Position numbers and translations under genes: made by a program. A model generated the notes under the pieces. It searched no databases. It was not told where the DNA came from and saw only the letters and a program-made list of their open reading frames with translations. 64,000 bases of DNA from an uncultured Hyphomicrobiales bacterium (GTDB taxonomy: Bacteria; Pseudomonadota; Alphaproteobacteria; Rhizobiales; Ancalomicrobiaceae), in NCBI GenBank assembly GCA_903930435.1, contig CAIYYN010000048.1, positions 62,001 through 126,000 on the forward strand, in the 5' to 3' direction. Shown in pieces: positions 27,992-36,411 of this stretch. Numbering within the stretch: the stretch's first letter is position 1; each line of letters begins with the position of its first letter.

Positions 27992-28627
27992 ATGAAGACA
28001 AGCTCTAAGAATGACGCGAATATTTATCAGTTGCGTACTCCACTGAATGGCAGTACCGCAGGTTATGACATTGTAAATTTAGATGCATTGCAACCTAATG
28101 TAAGCTCATTGAGAGCCCAGGTACTCTGGCCTGACGGAATTTTATCAACTTTGCGTGGACCATGGACGATCCCTGATTACCTGGAGAATCCCCATATCGT
28201 TGTTGACAAGAGAAAGAAAGCAACCCTCTTGGACTTCTTCCGAAGAGACGGGTTCATTTTTATAACAGCGAAATTAAAGGCCATCTTTGATGAACTTGCG
28301 CCGGGGACGTGTGATTACAGGCTTTGCAAAACTGAGTTCAGTGACGGAACGCCGGGAGTAGAAACATGGATGTGCAGCCCAAATGAAGTATTTAATGATA
28401 TAGTTGATTTGGAGGCTTCAAATATAAGTATTTCACGCTCTGGTTCTTATTCGTTACTTGATGGTGACTGGATGGTGTTCCGGAACGATCTATCGATTAA
28501 AACGCATGTTTTTCGGGTAAATCAAAGTTCTACATCTATATTTTGTGATGAAATATTTAAATCGACTTGTAAATTGCAAAAAATTCGCGGAATTGGCTTT
28601 GAGTTAATTGGCGAACGCTCTCGTTAA
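27992..28627 (+). CDS. Imm11-like (DUF1629) immunity-family protein
   Basis: A 211-residue cytoplasmic protein, markedly AT-rich against its neighbours. The layout matches Imm11: IYQLRTP at the start, ATLLDFFRRDGFIFITAKLKAIFDEL in the middle, and a C-terminal FRVNQSSTSIFCDEIFK followed by a closing beta-strand (GIGFELI). Imm11 proteins are predicted immunity factors against contact-delivered or polymorphic toxins. No toxin gene is visible in the window, so this looks like an orphan immunity gene. ACAAGGAGT upstream of the ATG at 27992 fixes the start. The family call rests on pattern recognition only. Confidence 0.6.
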   Translation: MKTSSKNDANIYQLRTPLNGSTAGYDIVNLDALQPNVSSLRAQVLWPDGILSTLRGPWTIPDYLENPHIVVDKRKKATLLDFFRRDGFIFITAKLKAIFDELAPGTCDYRLCKTEFSDGTPGVETWMCSPNEVFNDIVDLEASNISISRSGSYSLLDGDWMVFRNDLSIKTHVFRVNQSSTSIFCDEIFKSTCKLQKIRGIGFELIGERSR

Positions 28628-28644
28628 GCTGTGGGGATAATGAA

Positions 28645-28764
28645 ATGAACGCCATTCTGGATGAAGAGATCAACGCCATTGCGATCGAATGGCATCATGT
28701 TATCACTCAACAGCTGATCCGAGAATTTCCCGATTTTTCAGGGGCGGACAACGACAGGGTGTGA
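28645..28764 (+). CDS. Possible 39-residue small protein after the Imm11-like gene
   Basis: ATG AAC GCC to TGA gives 39 residues beginning MNAILDEEINAIAIEWHHV. It starts 17 bases after the Imm11-like stop, with GGGG about eight bases before the ATG. No family recognised. It could be the remnant of a longer gene or a small partner of the immunity gene. Confidence 0.3.
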   Translation: MNAILDEEINAIAIEWHHVITQQLIREFPDFSGADNDRV

Positions 28765-28811
28765 TCATTGGACTTTGATCCATGCATCCAGCCAGTCCCT
28801 CGTCCTGGCAC

Positions 28812-29312
28812 TCACGGCTGAGCTCTGCCGGGGCCGAGTTTCCGGATCGTCTCGTTCGGCAATTCTGATAACCGGTCCGAAATCCGAACGCCGGAGATCA
28901 CGAGGTCCGGAGCGATTTCCTTTAAGGGAACTAGGACGAATGCGCGTTCCAGCACATAGGGGTGCGGCAGGGTCAGTTCATCGGTTTGGATGATCGCATC
29001 ACCATAGGCGAGCAGATCAATGTCGATGGTTCTGGGTCCCCATTTCTCGATCCGTTGCCGGCCCAGAGATGTTTCGACCGAAAGGCAGAGCCGCAGCAGC
29101 TCGACGGGCGTGAGCGTGGTGGCAATTTCGGCGCAGACGTTGATGAAGGCGGGCTGATCGAGCTTGCCCCAGGGCGGGGTTTCATAATCCGAGGAACGCC
29201 GAACGATCCGTGCCCCTTGCGCGTCGAGACGCGCCAGTGCGTCGGCGATCGTCGCGGCGGCGTTGCCGAGATTGGCTCCGAGACTGAGATAAGCCGTCGC
29301 TTCAGTCTTCAC
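28812..29312 (-). CDS. folK: 2-amino-4-hydroxy-6-hydroxymethyldihydropteridine pyrophosphokinase
   Basis: A 166-residue folate-pathway kinase that transfers pyrophosphate from ATP to 6-hydroxymethyl-dihydropterin. Signatures are YLSLGANLGN at the N-terminus and WGPRTIDIDLL, holding the metal-binding aspartates, near residue 90. It begins with GTG and overlaps the folB stop by 11 bases, making it the last gene of folP-folB-folK. Confidence 0.95.
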   Translation of the reverse strand: MKTEATAYLSLGANLGNAAATIADALARLDAQGARIVRRSSDYETPPWGKLDQPAFINVCAEIATTLTPVELLRLCLSVETSLGRQRIEKWGPRTIDIDLLAYGDAIIQTDELTLPHPYVLERAFVLVPLKEIAPDLVISGVRISDRLSELPNETIRKLGPGRAQP

Positions 29313-29670
29313 GATGCCGCTCGATGATGATGGCGATCTCGTCGAGTATGGCCGGGATCGGCGCTGACGGCTTGTCGATCCTGACGGTCAGGCTGTTGAT
29401 CGCCTTGAATTTGGCGAGAATATCGGTCGCAATCGCCTCGGCAAAGGCTTCGATGAGCTTGAAACGGCGATTGGCGGAGACCGACGTCACGATTTCAGCG
29501 AGCTGATCATAGGAGACTGTTTTCGAGACGCTGTCCGAACGTCCCGCCGGTCGCAGGTCCAGCCGGCAATCCAGCGAGATGAAAAAGCGCTGGCCCATGC
29601 GCTCTTCTTCGGCGAGCAGTCCGTGATTGGCGTAAACAGCGATGCGTTTCAGGATGATATGATCGGTCAT
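29302..29670 (-). CDS. folB: Dihydroneopterin aldolase
   Basis: A 122-residue enzyme that cleaves 7,8-dihydroneopterin to 6-hydroxymethyl-dihydropterin. Visible landmarks are YANHGLLAEEERMGQRF with the pterin-binding glutamate, TVSYDQL, LIEAFAEAIA and the catalytic-lysine segment VRIDKPSAPI. Length is standard. It lies between folP and folK in one transcription unit. Confidence 0.94.
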   Translation of the reverse strand: MTDHIILKRIAVYANHGLLAEEERMGQRFFISLDCRLDLRPAGRSDSVSKTVSYDQLAEIVTSVSANRRFKLIEAFAEAIATDILAKFKAINSLTVRIDKPSAPIPAILDEIAIIIERHRED

Positions 29671-29748
29671 TCAGGATCCAGACATCGGGGCAGGGTGAAC
29701 GTGCCAGAACAGGTTTCTAGCAGATGAACCGCGCCGGAACGAGGGCCT

Positions 29749-30639
29749 TCAGGCGAGCGAAGGGGTCGCGGCGGATGCCATGATCGCGTCGGTGACCCGG
29801 ATGGCCTCGACATGCGCCCGTACGTCATGAACGCGGATCATGTCGGCCCCACCGGCAATCGCCAGGACGTGCGCGGCAATCGATCCGATGAGGCGATCTT
29901 TCGGCTCGACCTGCGCCACCCCTTGCGTCGCTTCCTGTAACTGAGGCGACGCGATCAATCGTCCGATGAAGCTCTTGCGGGATGCGCCGACCAGAACCGG
30001 ATAGCCGAGTGCTTTCAGGTCGGCAATCCGGTGCAGCGCGTCAAGTTCCTGCTTGCGGCTCTTGCCAAAGCCGATGCCGGGATCGAGGATGATGTCGGTG
30101 TCCCTTATGCCAGCCTTTCGGGCAATGCGGATGGATTGATCAAAGAACCGCCGCATCTCATCGAGAATATCGAGGCTGGCGTCGACGGTCTCACGATTGT
30201 GCATGGCGATGACGGGGGCACCGAAGTCTGCGGCCACATGCGCTATCTCCGGCTCGCGCTGCAGCCCCCAGATATCGTTGACAATTTTTGCGCCCAGCTG
30301 AAGCGCTGCCCGGGCAGTCGCAGCCTTATAGGTGTCGATGGAGATCGGTTGCGAAATCCGCTTCGCCAGCGTGGCGATAACCGGCGAAATGCGTGCGATT
30401 TCAGTCTCGACGGATACTGGCGAATGACCGGGCCGGGTCGATTCCCCGCCAATATCGATGATATCGGCCCCTTCACCGATCATCAGATCGGCATGGGCGA
30501 GGGCTTTGCCCAGCCCGTCAAACTGGCCGCCATCTGAAAAACTGTCCGGGGTGACATTCAGGATTCCCATGATCAGCGTGCGGTGTCCAAGGTCTGGCAG
30601 CACGGCGATCCGGCCTTGTGACAACAGGGGCGTAGGCAT
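29749..30639 (-). CDS. folP: Dihydropteroate synthase
   Basis: A 296-residue enzyme that condenses p-aminobenzoate with hydroxymethyl-dihydropterin pyrophosphate; it is the sulfonamide target. Motifs are MGILNVTPDSFSDGG, DIGGESTRPG and the C-terminal RVHDV. The ATG at 30639 is preferred because GGGAG lies upstream and the family length fits; the frame extends to 30717. First gene of the folP-folB-folK unit. Confidence 0.94.
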   Translation of the reverse strand: MPTPLLSQGRIAVLPDLGHRTLIMGILNVTPDSFSDGGQFDGLGKALAHADLMIGEGADIIDIGGESTRPGHSPVSVETEIARISPVIATLAKRISQPISIDTYKAATARAALQLGAKIVNDIWGLQREPEIAHVAADFGAPVIAMHNRETVDASLDILDEMRRFFDQSIRIARKAGIRDTDIILDPGIGFGKSRKQELDALHRIADLKALGYPVLVGASRKSFIGRLIASPQLQEATQGVAQVEPKDRLIGSIAAHVLAIAGGADMIRVHDVRAHVEAIRVTDAIMASAATPSLA

Positions 30640-30752
30640 GCATCTGGCTCCCGCATTCAAAAGATAATCTCCCGGGTCGGTGGACGCCGGGAGATCATGA
30701 ATAGCCGCAGAGGTCAATCTAGTGCAGTCGCAGGACCCGGCAACTGGATTTG

Positions 30753-31175
30753 TCAGACCAGTCTCAGCGCAACATCAATGTTGCCACGGGTCGCGTTGGA
30801 ATAGGGGCATACGATATGGGCTTTTTCGACGAGATCGAGCGCCACAGCGGGGTCCATGCCGGGGAGCGAAATCTCCAGCGTGGCTTCGATGCCGAAGCCG
30901 TTCGGGATCGGGCCGATGCCGACGTGTCCTGTGATCTTGGCATCTGCCGGCACAGCAATCTTCTCTCGACCCGCGACAAATTTCAGCGCGCCGAGGAAGC
31001 AGGCTGAATAGCCTGCCGCAAACAGTTGCTCTGGATTGGTTCCGCCGCCCGGTCCGCCCATTTCCTTTGGCACGGCCAGCTTGATGTCGATCAGGCCGTC
31101 GGATGAGCGGGCGTGGCCATCACGGCCTCCGGTGGCGGTTGCAAGCGCTGTGTAAACTGTCTTTTCGAGGCTCAT
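30753..31175 (-). CDS. ohr: Organic hydroperoxide resistance protein, Ohr subfamily
   Basis: A 140-residue thiol peroxidase of the OsmC/Ohr family that detoxifies organic and fatty-acid hydroperoxides. The two reactive cysteines are Cys59 (YSACFLGAL) and Cys123 ([12 protein letters not shown]), both in Ohr-specific contexts. It lies next to ohrR, with a candidate OhrR site in the gap. Confidence 0.94.
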   Translation of the reverse strand: MSLEKTVYTALATATGGRDGHARSSDGLIDIKLAVPKEMGGPGGGTNPEQLFAAGYSACFLGALKFVAGREKIAVPADAKITGHVGIGPIPNGFGIEATLEISLPGMDPAVALDLVEKAHIVCPYSNATRGNIDVALRLV

Positions 31176-31220
31176 GGCAGGGTTTCCTGTGTTGGAGGTT
31201 GCTTGAATGATTGTGTGAAA

Positions 31221-31243
31221 TTAAATAGCGCACAATTTAAATT
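31221..31243. promoter_or_regulatory. Candidate OhrR operator upstream of ohr
   Basis: TTAAAT and ATTTAA form an inverted repeat around AGCGCACA at 31221-31240, about 46 bases upstream of the ohr start in a distinctly AT-rich patch. The core GCGCACAAT recurs upstream of ohrR (31791-31810). OhrR proteins bind AT-rich palindromes in such positions; the assignment is inference. Confidence 0.55.
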
Positions 31244-31276
31244 CGCGCAAGCGGTTTTCTCGCCGAAATGCGCTGG

Positions 31277-31720
31277 TCAGGTGTTTTTTGTATCGAGACG
31301 CGTCTTGAGATCGTTCAACGTGTCGCGAAGTGCGATAACCTCCGCCATCGGCATGTCGGCTTGGCCGAGCAGACCGTCCATCACCCGGCAGGCGAGATCC
31401 TGCAGGCCGGTGCCCGCAGCCGTCGGTGCAATGCGGACAATCCGTTCATCCTCGGGATCGCGCCGCCTGACGATAAACCCGCCCGCCTCCATCCGCTTCA
31501 GAAGTGGCGTCAAAGTGCCGGAATCAAGTCCGAGCCGCGCGCCGATTTCCTTGACGGACTGTTCTCCGTGTTCCCACATCACGAGCATGACGAGATATTG
31601 CGGATAGGTCAGCCCCAGCGGTGCCAGCAATTGCTTGTAGGTCCGCGTCACGGCCTGTCCTGCGCGATAGAGCGCAAAACACAGTTGGTCGTCCAGTCGC
31701 GGCGGTGTATGGGCGGTCAT
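31277..31720 (-). CDS. ohrR: OhrR, MarR-family organic-peroxide-sensing repressor
   Basis: A 147-residue winged-helix repressor. The peroxide-sensing residue is Cys14 in [12 protein letters not shown], the hallmark of OhrR; the recognition region [22 protein letters not shown] and the wing [12 protein letters not shown] follow. Oxidation of the cysteine releases DNA and derepresses ohr. The ATG at 31720 matches the usual short lead before LDDQLCF; an ATG at 31747 is also in frame. It is transcribed in the same direction as ohr, 101 bases upstream of it. Confidence 0.9.
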   Translation of the reverse strand: MTAHTPPRLDDQLCFALYRAGQAVTRTYKQLLAPLGLTYPQYLVMLVMWEHGEQSVKEIGARLGLDSGTLTPLLKRMEAGGFIVRRRDPEDERIVRIAPTAAGTGLQDLACRVMDGLLGQADMPMAEVIALRDTLNDLKTRLDTKNT

Positions 31721-31790
31721 GCTGACGTCCGATGCTGAAAGCGTCATGATCAATCCGGGCGTTCATCACCTGAAATCGTAGGCCGTCATT

Positions 31791-31810
31791 ATGTTGCGCA
31801 CAATGTATTG
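31791..31810. promoter_or_regulatory. Candidate OhrR autoregulatory site upstream of ohrR
   Basis: ATGTTGCGCACAATGTATTG contains the near-palindrome TTGCGCACAA and shares GCGCACAAT with the site upstream of ohr. It lies about 70 bases before the ohrR start and abuts the 3' end of the pterin dehydratase gene, consistent with autoregulation. Confidence 0.5.
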
Positions 31811-31813
31811 TCG

Positions 31814-32182
31814 TCAAGTCTTGGCCGCATAATCAATATAGGGAACGTCCTTGGGGTTGCCTTCGAGTGCTTTACCCTCCAATCCTGGCTGCCAGAGGAT
31901 CAGCTCTTCGATCTTGCGGGCAAGCTCGAAATCCTTGTCCGTGATCCCGCCAGCGTCATGGGTGTTCAGCGAGACGGTCACCTTCGCATAACTGACCGCG
32001 AGGTCCGGGTGATGCCAGGCCGCTTCTGCCAGATGGCCGATGGCATTCACCACCATCAGGGTCGCGCGCCATCCGCTTGTCCGGTAGGTCCTGCGGATTG
32101 AGCCCGCCTGCAAATGCCAGGTCGGCAGCTCACGCGACAAAATGTCGTTGATCTCGGTTTCGCCATAGACTCTGTTGCTCAT
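31814..32182 (-). CDS. Pterin-4a-carbinolamine dehydratase family protein
   Basis: A 122-residue protein that dehydrates 4a-hydroxy-tetrahydrobiopterin. The active-site pattern with paired histidines and a proline, AEAAWHHPDLAVSYAKVTV, and the later THDAGGITDKDFELA match the family. No phenylalanine hydroxylase gene is nearby, so the physiological role may be different, for example in molybdopterin or folate metabolism. AGAGGAAACC upstream supports the ATG at 32182. Confidence 0.85.
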   Translation of the reverse strand: MSNRVYGETEINDILSRELPTWHLQAGSIRRTYRTSGWRATLMVVNAIGHLAEAAWHHPDLAVSYAKVTVSLNTHDAGGITDKDFELARKIEELILWQPGLEGKALEGNPKDVPYIDYAAKT

Positions 32183-32409
32183 ACCGGTTTCCTCTTCTTG
32201 TGGACGGCATATTTACCAAGTCGACTGAAGTGCAAGTTGGTGCGCTCGACCGCGTCTCTTGCCCTGACCGTGCAGACGGCTAATATATCTGATATAATAC
32301 AGTGGTGTGCGGGTTTATCAGGACAAGATCGAAGCGGTTGTTTTTCAGGCCGATAGGGTCGATCTTGGTAAACCGGTCTGGGTGTGTTGAACAGAATGGC
32401 GGGAATCTG

Positions 32410-33102
32410 ATGTCCGAACCGATGAAAGAGTCCGATCATTCACCCCGCAAACGCGACCTGAGCGAGGCCCTGCGTCGTGTTCGGCTGGTCAAGACCGAAC
32501 AATCCGACGGGCTTGCTGATCTGCGGGATGCCGAGATCGCCCGGCTTGAACTGCTGGCGGATAGTCTGTCCGATCTGATGGCCGAACTGCCGGATGAGCA
32601 CGATTTCTTTGCCTTCGCGCTGTCGAATGGCGAAACGCCGCGACTGTGGATCGACATGACCTGCCATGTCGCGCTTGGGCGGGACAAACGGACGTACCGT
32701 CTGCTCAAGGATACCCGGCTTGGTCGCACGGTTCTGTTCGAGTCGGCTGATCGCGACGAGATGACAACGCGTGTGACGGATTATGTCGCCGAACGCATTC
32801 TCGACCGGCAGCGGATCATCGAGGGCGACTGGATCGAACTGCGTGCCCGGACCAGCCAGCAACCGGTTGTGGAACCGGCAACGGCGCCTGTGGAGCCTGC
32901 CGGCTTGGTGCAGCCCAAGCCGGAAGATGCCGCAAATGAGGACGTGCCGACGGTCAAGCGCCGCATGCTGAAGCGCCCGCCGGAGAAGGCTGCTGATGCT
33001 GATGCAGTCACAGCCAGCGCGAAATGGATATCCTTTGCGTTCGGTGTTCTGGTGGGTGCCGGAGCTTTGGCGTTCTGGATGATTGCGTCCGGTCGGCTCT
33101 GA
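32410..33102 (+). CDS. Uncharacterised protein with C-terminal membrane anchor
   Basis: A 230-residue protein I do not recognise. The first 135 residues form a charged, mostly helical cytoplasmic domain (RDLSEALRRVRLVKTEQSDG; LWIDMTCHVALGRDKRTYR). A proline- and valine-rich linker follows, and residues about 207-227 are a single membrane helix (ISFAFGVLVGAGALAFWMI), so it is likely tail-anchored in the inner membrane. GGCGGGAA before the ATG at 32410 is a good ribosome-binding site. It stands alone between the pterin dehydratase and the phosphoesterase. Confidence 0.7.
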   Translation: MSEPMKESDHSPRKRDLSEALRRVRLVKTEQSDGLADLRDAEIARLELLADSLSDLMAELPDEHDFFAFALSNGETPRLWIDMTCHVALGRDKRTYRLLKDTRLGRTVLFESADRDEMTTRVTDYVAERILDRQRIIEGDWIELRARTSQQPVVEPATAPVEPAGLVQPKPEDAANEDVPTVKRRMLKRPPEKAADADAVTASAKWISFAFGVLVGAGALAFWMIASGRL

Positions 33103-33107
33103 CGAGA

Positions 33108-34013
33108 TCAAGGAGCATTGAGTTCGGTGCGCGAGAGTTCCTGGATTCCGGTCGCTCCAGGCGCAAATCCGCGTTCGATATGCGCGATCCGCCAGTTATC
33201 TGGGCCTCCCGAAATTTCGAACAGATTCCAGCCTGCGCCGCGTTTGTCTGGTGAGGATTGCAGCGACGCTGCCTGAGTGCCAATGACTGGAACCGGTCGC
33301 TGTGGGCCACCGATCCAATGGGTCGAAGCGCGATGCGTGTGGCCGTGCAAGATCAGTTCGGCACCTGACTTTGAAATGACGACCCGGAACCGGTCCGCTT
33401 GCAGCAGGCGTGACTTCCATTTTGTCAAGCCGTCGATCGGCATGTGATGCAGGAGAAGGATACGGCAGAGGCCATCCCGCCCGGTGTCATGCAACAGGTC
33501 AGCAAGGCGTTTCAGCTGATCATCGTCAACCAGGCCGGTTGCCATGAACGGACCGGTCGCAATGGCCGACGACACTCCGATAAGAGCGATATCACCGCGA
33601 CGCCGCAGATACGGAAACTGGGCCCGCGAGGTCTCTGGCTTGGTGTCGCCTTTTGCGTAATCGCCCCAGGCAGCGAGTGCCGCAGGCAACGTCGATCGGA
33701 CGTACGCATCATGGTTGCCGGGTATTACTGATACAGCGTCAGGCGACCCGACTCGACTGAGCCATGCGCGCGATCTGGCGAACTCCCCGGGCAGGCCGAT
33801 ATTGATCAGATCGCCGGTGACGGTCACATGATCGGGCGCGACCTGATGGATGTCCGCGATGATCGCATCCAGCGATGCCGCTTGCATCATCCCGCGACCC
33901 CGATGCATATGCCAGTTCAGATATCCCAGCACTCGCTTTGAGGCCAGCTCTGACAGTCGCGCCTTCGGCATGGGTCCGAGGTGCGGATCGGACAGGTGGG
34001 CGAGACGAAACAC
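33108..34013 (-). CDS. Calcineurin-like metallophosphoesterase
   Basis: A 301-residue cytoplasmic phosphoesterase with the full set of metal-binding motifs in order: SDPHLG (about 8), GDLINIG, GNHDAY, LLHHMP and GHTHRAS. It belongs to the broad family that includes LpxH- and CpdA-like enzymes; substrate unknown. The GTG at 34013 is chosen because GGAG lies nine bases upstream; the TTG at 34022 sits directly against that GGAG and is less likely. It is divergent from a Nudix gene, with a 7-bp inverted repeat (34033-34050) in the short gap. Confidence 0.87.
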   Translation of the reverse strand: MFRLAHLSDPHLGPMPKARLSELASKRVLGYLNWHMHRGRGMMQAASLDAIIADIHQVAPDHVTVTGDLINIGLPGEFARSRAWLSRVGSPDAVSVIPGNHDAYVRSTLPAALAAWGDYAKGDTKPETSRAQFPYLRRRGDIALIGVSSAIATGPFMATGLVDDDQLKRLADLLHDTGRDGLCRILLLHHMPIDGLTKWKSRLLQADRFRVVISKSGAELILHGHTHRASTHWIGGPQRPVPVIGTQAASLQSSPDKRGAGWNLFEISGGPDNWRIAHIERGFAPGATGIQELSRTELNAP

Positions 34014-34075
34014 GTGGATCAACTCCGGCAGGGTGGACCATCAGGTCCACGCGATCTTCTGACAGGCAAGCGATA

Positions 34076-34555
34076 ATGAACGAGCGATGGCTGCAACGAT
34101 TCAAGCCTTTTATCCGACGTGGCAGTGCCTTCATAGCCTTGTTGCTCAGGCCGATGACGCTGGGTGTGCGCGTGCTTGTCCTGGATGACACCAATCGGGT
34201 GTTGCTGGTTCGGCATGGCTATCTCCCCGGCTGGTATCTGCCGGGCGGAGGCGTTGATTCCGGCGAAACGCTCGGCACGGCTGCCTTGCGTGAGCTGCGG
34301 GAAGAAGCTGGCATGATCGGCGACACCCCGAGGCTTTTGGGGGTCTATAAAAACACGCACGCCTCTCCGCGCGATCATGTTGCGCTGTTTCGGGTGGACC
34401 GCGCGCGTCCGATGGCGGAAGGCTGGAAACCCGGACTGGAAATTCGTGAAATCGGCTTCTTCGCGCTCGATGCTTTGCCGGAGGGAACGACAACATCGAC
34501 ACGTAATCGGATCGCCGAAGTCTTTGAGGGCGCGGCGCAGTCCGAGATCTGGTGA
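34076..34555 (+). CDS. Nudix hydrolase
   Basis: A 159-residue protein with an intact Nudix box, GGGVDSGETLGTAALRELREEAGM, in about residues 58-80, including the catalytic REXXEE core. A basic N-terminus (RFKPFIRRG) precedes it and a membrane helix is possible but not convincing. Nudix enzymes hydrolyse nucleoside diphosphate derivatives; the substrate is not readable here. The start at 34076 gives the family length. It is divergent from the phosphoesterase gene. Confidence 0.87.
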   Translation: MNERWLQRFKPFIRRGSAFIALLLRPMTLGVRVLVLDDTNRVLLVRHGYLPGWYLPGGGVDSGETLGTAALRELREEAGMIGDTPRLLGVYKNTHASPRDHVALFRVDRARPMAEGWKPGLEIREIGFFALDALPEGTTTSTRNRIAEVFEGAAQSEIW

Positions 34556-34774
34556 TCTTGCGTTGCCGCCGACAACGGTGTATCGACCGATCCATGAGTT
34601 ATCCGGCAAATAGTTCGAGGCAATTGCGACGACGACGCGGCTGAGTGCTTGCACTCCTGATTTTCGCGTCCGCAATGCCGTGCGTTGTCGAGGCCCTGCC
34701 AGTGATCTGGCCGCCCGATGGCAGCAAGGCAAGCGGCAACCGCTTGACTTCGCTCCCGGAAAGAATTCCCCCAC

Positions 34775-35281
34775 ATGCTGGCACCTGCCTTTTTCCTGCG
34801 GCCGTTCGAGGAGAACGATGCCCCGCAAATCGAAGCCCTGCACGAACTCGCCTTCGGTCCAGGTCGTTTTGCGCGCACGGCATTTCGTCTGCGTGAAGGT
34901 GTTGAACCCGATCCGGACCTGTCGCTTGTGGCTATGTTCGGTGACCGGTTCGGCGGTTCCGTCACAATGACGCCGATGCGGATTGGCGACGATTCGGCCC
35001 TGCTACTCGGACCACTGGCCGTCCATCCCGACTTTGGCAAACGCGGTGCCGGAAGGGGACTGGTTCGGGCGACGCTTGAGGCGGCAAGGCTCGCCGGACA
35101 CCGCCTCGTGCTTCTGGTCGGAGACGAGCCCTATTACGGCCCGCTCGGGTTTCGCCGGGTTGATCCAGCGCGGGTCTGGCTGCCTGGCCCCGTGGATACC
35201 CGCCGAGTGTTGCTGGCCGAGCTTGAGCCGGGGGCATTTGAGACCGCGAATGGGCTGGCGAAAAACTGGCATTGGGGCTGA
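34775..35281 (+). CDS. GNAT family N-acetyltransferase (YhbS-like)
   Basis: A 168-residue acetyltransferase. The acetyl-CoA-binding segment is GPLAVHPDFGKRGAGRGLV around residues 78-98, followed by the YYGPLGFRRV motif of the YhbS branch. Acceptor unknown. A frame in another register precedes it but no gene is recognised in the 220 bases between the Nudix gene and this start. Confidence 0.85.
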   Translation: MLAPAFFLRPFEENDAPQIEALHELAFGPGRFARTAFRLREGVEPDPDLSLVAMFGDRFGGSVTMTPMRIGDDSALLLGPLAVHPDFGKRGAGRGLVRATLEAARLAGHRLVLLVGDEPYYGPLGFRRVDPARVWLPGPVDTRRVLLAELEPGAFETANGLAKNWHWG

Positions 35282-35372
35282 ACGCTCTCCTCAGCACACG
35301 ACTCGACAATCACCGTTCCAACCAACAGCCGCAGTCGAGGGATTGCGGCTGTGCGTTTATTTGCCTGTTCGT

Positions 35373-35595
35373 TGAAAATAACAAAAACAAATGAAGAATA
35401 AACGAAATAAATAATATTTTGTCAGTGAAAAATATATCGTTATTTCGCGCAATATTGATTTTTGAGAAATAGAATAAAGATATTAAAATTCAAATAACTA
35501 AATGTAAATTGTATTTAATTATATTTTAACGATTTCAAACCTTATTTTATCTTAAGAATGAATAAATCTTATCTTACTCCCATAGGAGTTCTTGC
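35373..35595. promoter_or_regulatory. AT-rich leader upstream of flagellin-like gene
   Basis: About 220 bases of extreme A+T content with runs such as AAATAACAAAAAC and TTTAATTATATTTTAACG, in sharp contrast to the roughly 60% G+C of the window. It contains no gene. It presumably holds the promoter of the flagellin-like gene, possibly with AT-dependent silencing or DNA bending. I see no clear sigma-54 or sigma-28 promoter. Confidence 0.45.
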
Positions 35596-36411
35596 ATGCA
35601 AGCCTATTCATCATCGAGAGGCAGACTGGCTGATCGGCAGGCGGATCTCACGGAAGGTCCGCAAGGGGCGACGAGTCCCGCGCTGCCCACGCATAATGCC
35701 GTCCATTCGATGCAGGCAGTGCTGGCTGAATTCACGAAGACGTCGACGCTCAGTCGGCGGCTTGAGGAACTCGGGCGTGGATTGACCGTCCTCGATGCCG
35801 CGATCACGGCGCTGGATGAGATCGAGCGGCTGGTCAGCCAGGCGCGTCTCGTCGCCTATCAGGCCTTGATCGCTGTCGAGCGTGGTGATTCGGGTGCCTC
35901 TAAGGTCTCGCCCTACAACGCGCTGCTCGCTGAATTAAGCACCGAGGCAACCGATGCCGGTCGGCGCGGCGTGAACCTGCTTCAGGGGCAGACCTTGCAA
36001 CTGGTGTTCAATGAACCTGGCAAATCCACATTCACCCTTGAGGGTCTGTGTGCCGATGCCGAGGGGCTCGAACTGGCAGATGTGACCAAAGCCGATTTTG
36101 CCACGCAGGCCTGCATCGACCCGATCATTGAAACGCTCGATCGGGCGACCGTGACCGTCGGCATGTTCGGACAAAAACTGCGAGCCTCGCATGCCGGCCT
36201 GTCACTCAGCCAGACGTTCAGCGATGGACTCATTGATTCCTTGCTGGCCGCTTCCGGGCAAATGGCGTCGGTGGATACGCACGATGAGGCTGCCCGTGTT
36301 CAGCGGCTTCAGGTGAGCCAGATGCGTGAAAAACCCGCTCAGACGCTCATGCGGGAAGCCGAACGCGGGGTTCTCCAATTCCTCAAGCGGGCTGGTGGCT
36401 ATTACAGGTGA
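35596..36411 (+). CDS. Flagellin-like protein (D1-type core, no canonical N-terminal D0 helix)
   Basis: A 271-residue protein. Residues about 60-160 resemble the D1 part of flagellins (GLTVLDAAITALDEIERLV; DAGRRGVNLLQGQTLQLVFNE), and the same NLL-x-G-x-T pattern occurs in the giant flagellin next to it. The C-terminus has the heptad-like AARVQRLQVSQM in place of the usual ALQTRQ sequence and extends further with basic residues. The conserved N-terminal D0 helix of export-competent flagellins is missing. It may be a filament-associated protein, a divergent paralogue or an assembly factor. AGGAGTT supports the ATG at 35596. Confidence 0.7.
   Translation: MQAYSSSRGRLADRQADLTEGPQGATSPALPTHNAVHSMQAVLAEFTKTSTLSRRLEELGRGLTVLDAAITALDEIERLVSQARLVAYQALIAVERGDSGASKVSPYNALLAELSTEATDAGRRGVNLLQGQTLQLVFNEPGKSTFTLEGLCADAEGLELADVTKADFATQACIDPIIETLDRATVTVGMFGQKLRASHAGLSLSQTFSDGLIDSLLAASGQMASVDTHDEAARVQRLQVSQMREKPAQTLMREAERGVLQFLKRAGGYYR

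Noticed and set aside
32259-32298. TATAAT at 32293-32298 as a promoter for the tail-anchored protein gene
   Set aside because: No acceptable -35 element at 16-18 bases; the patch is simply AT-rich.
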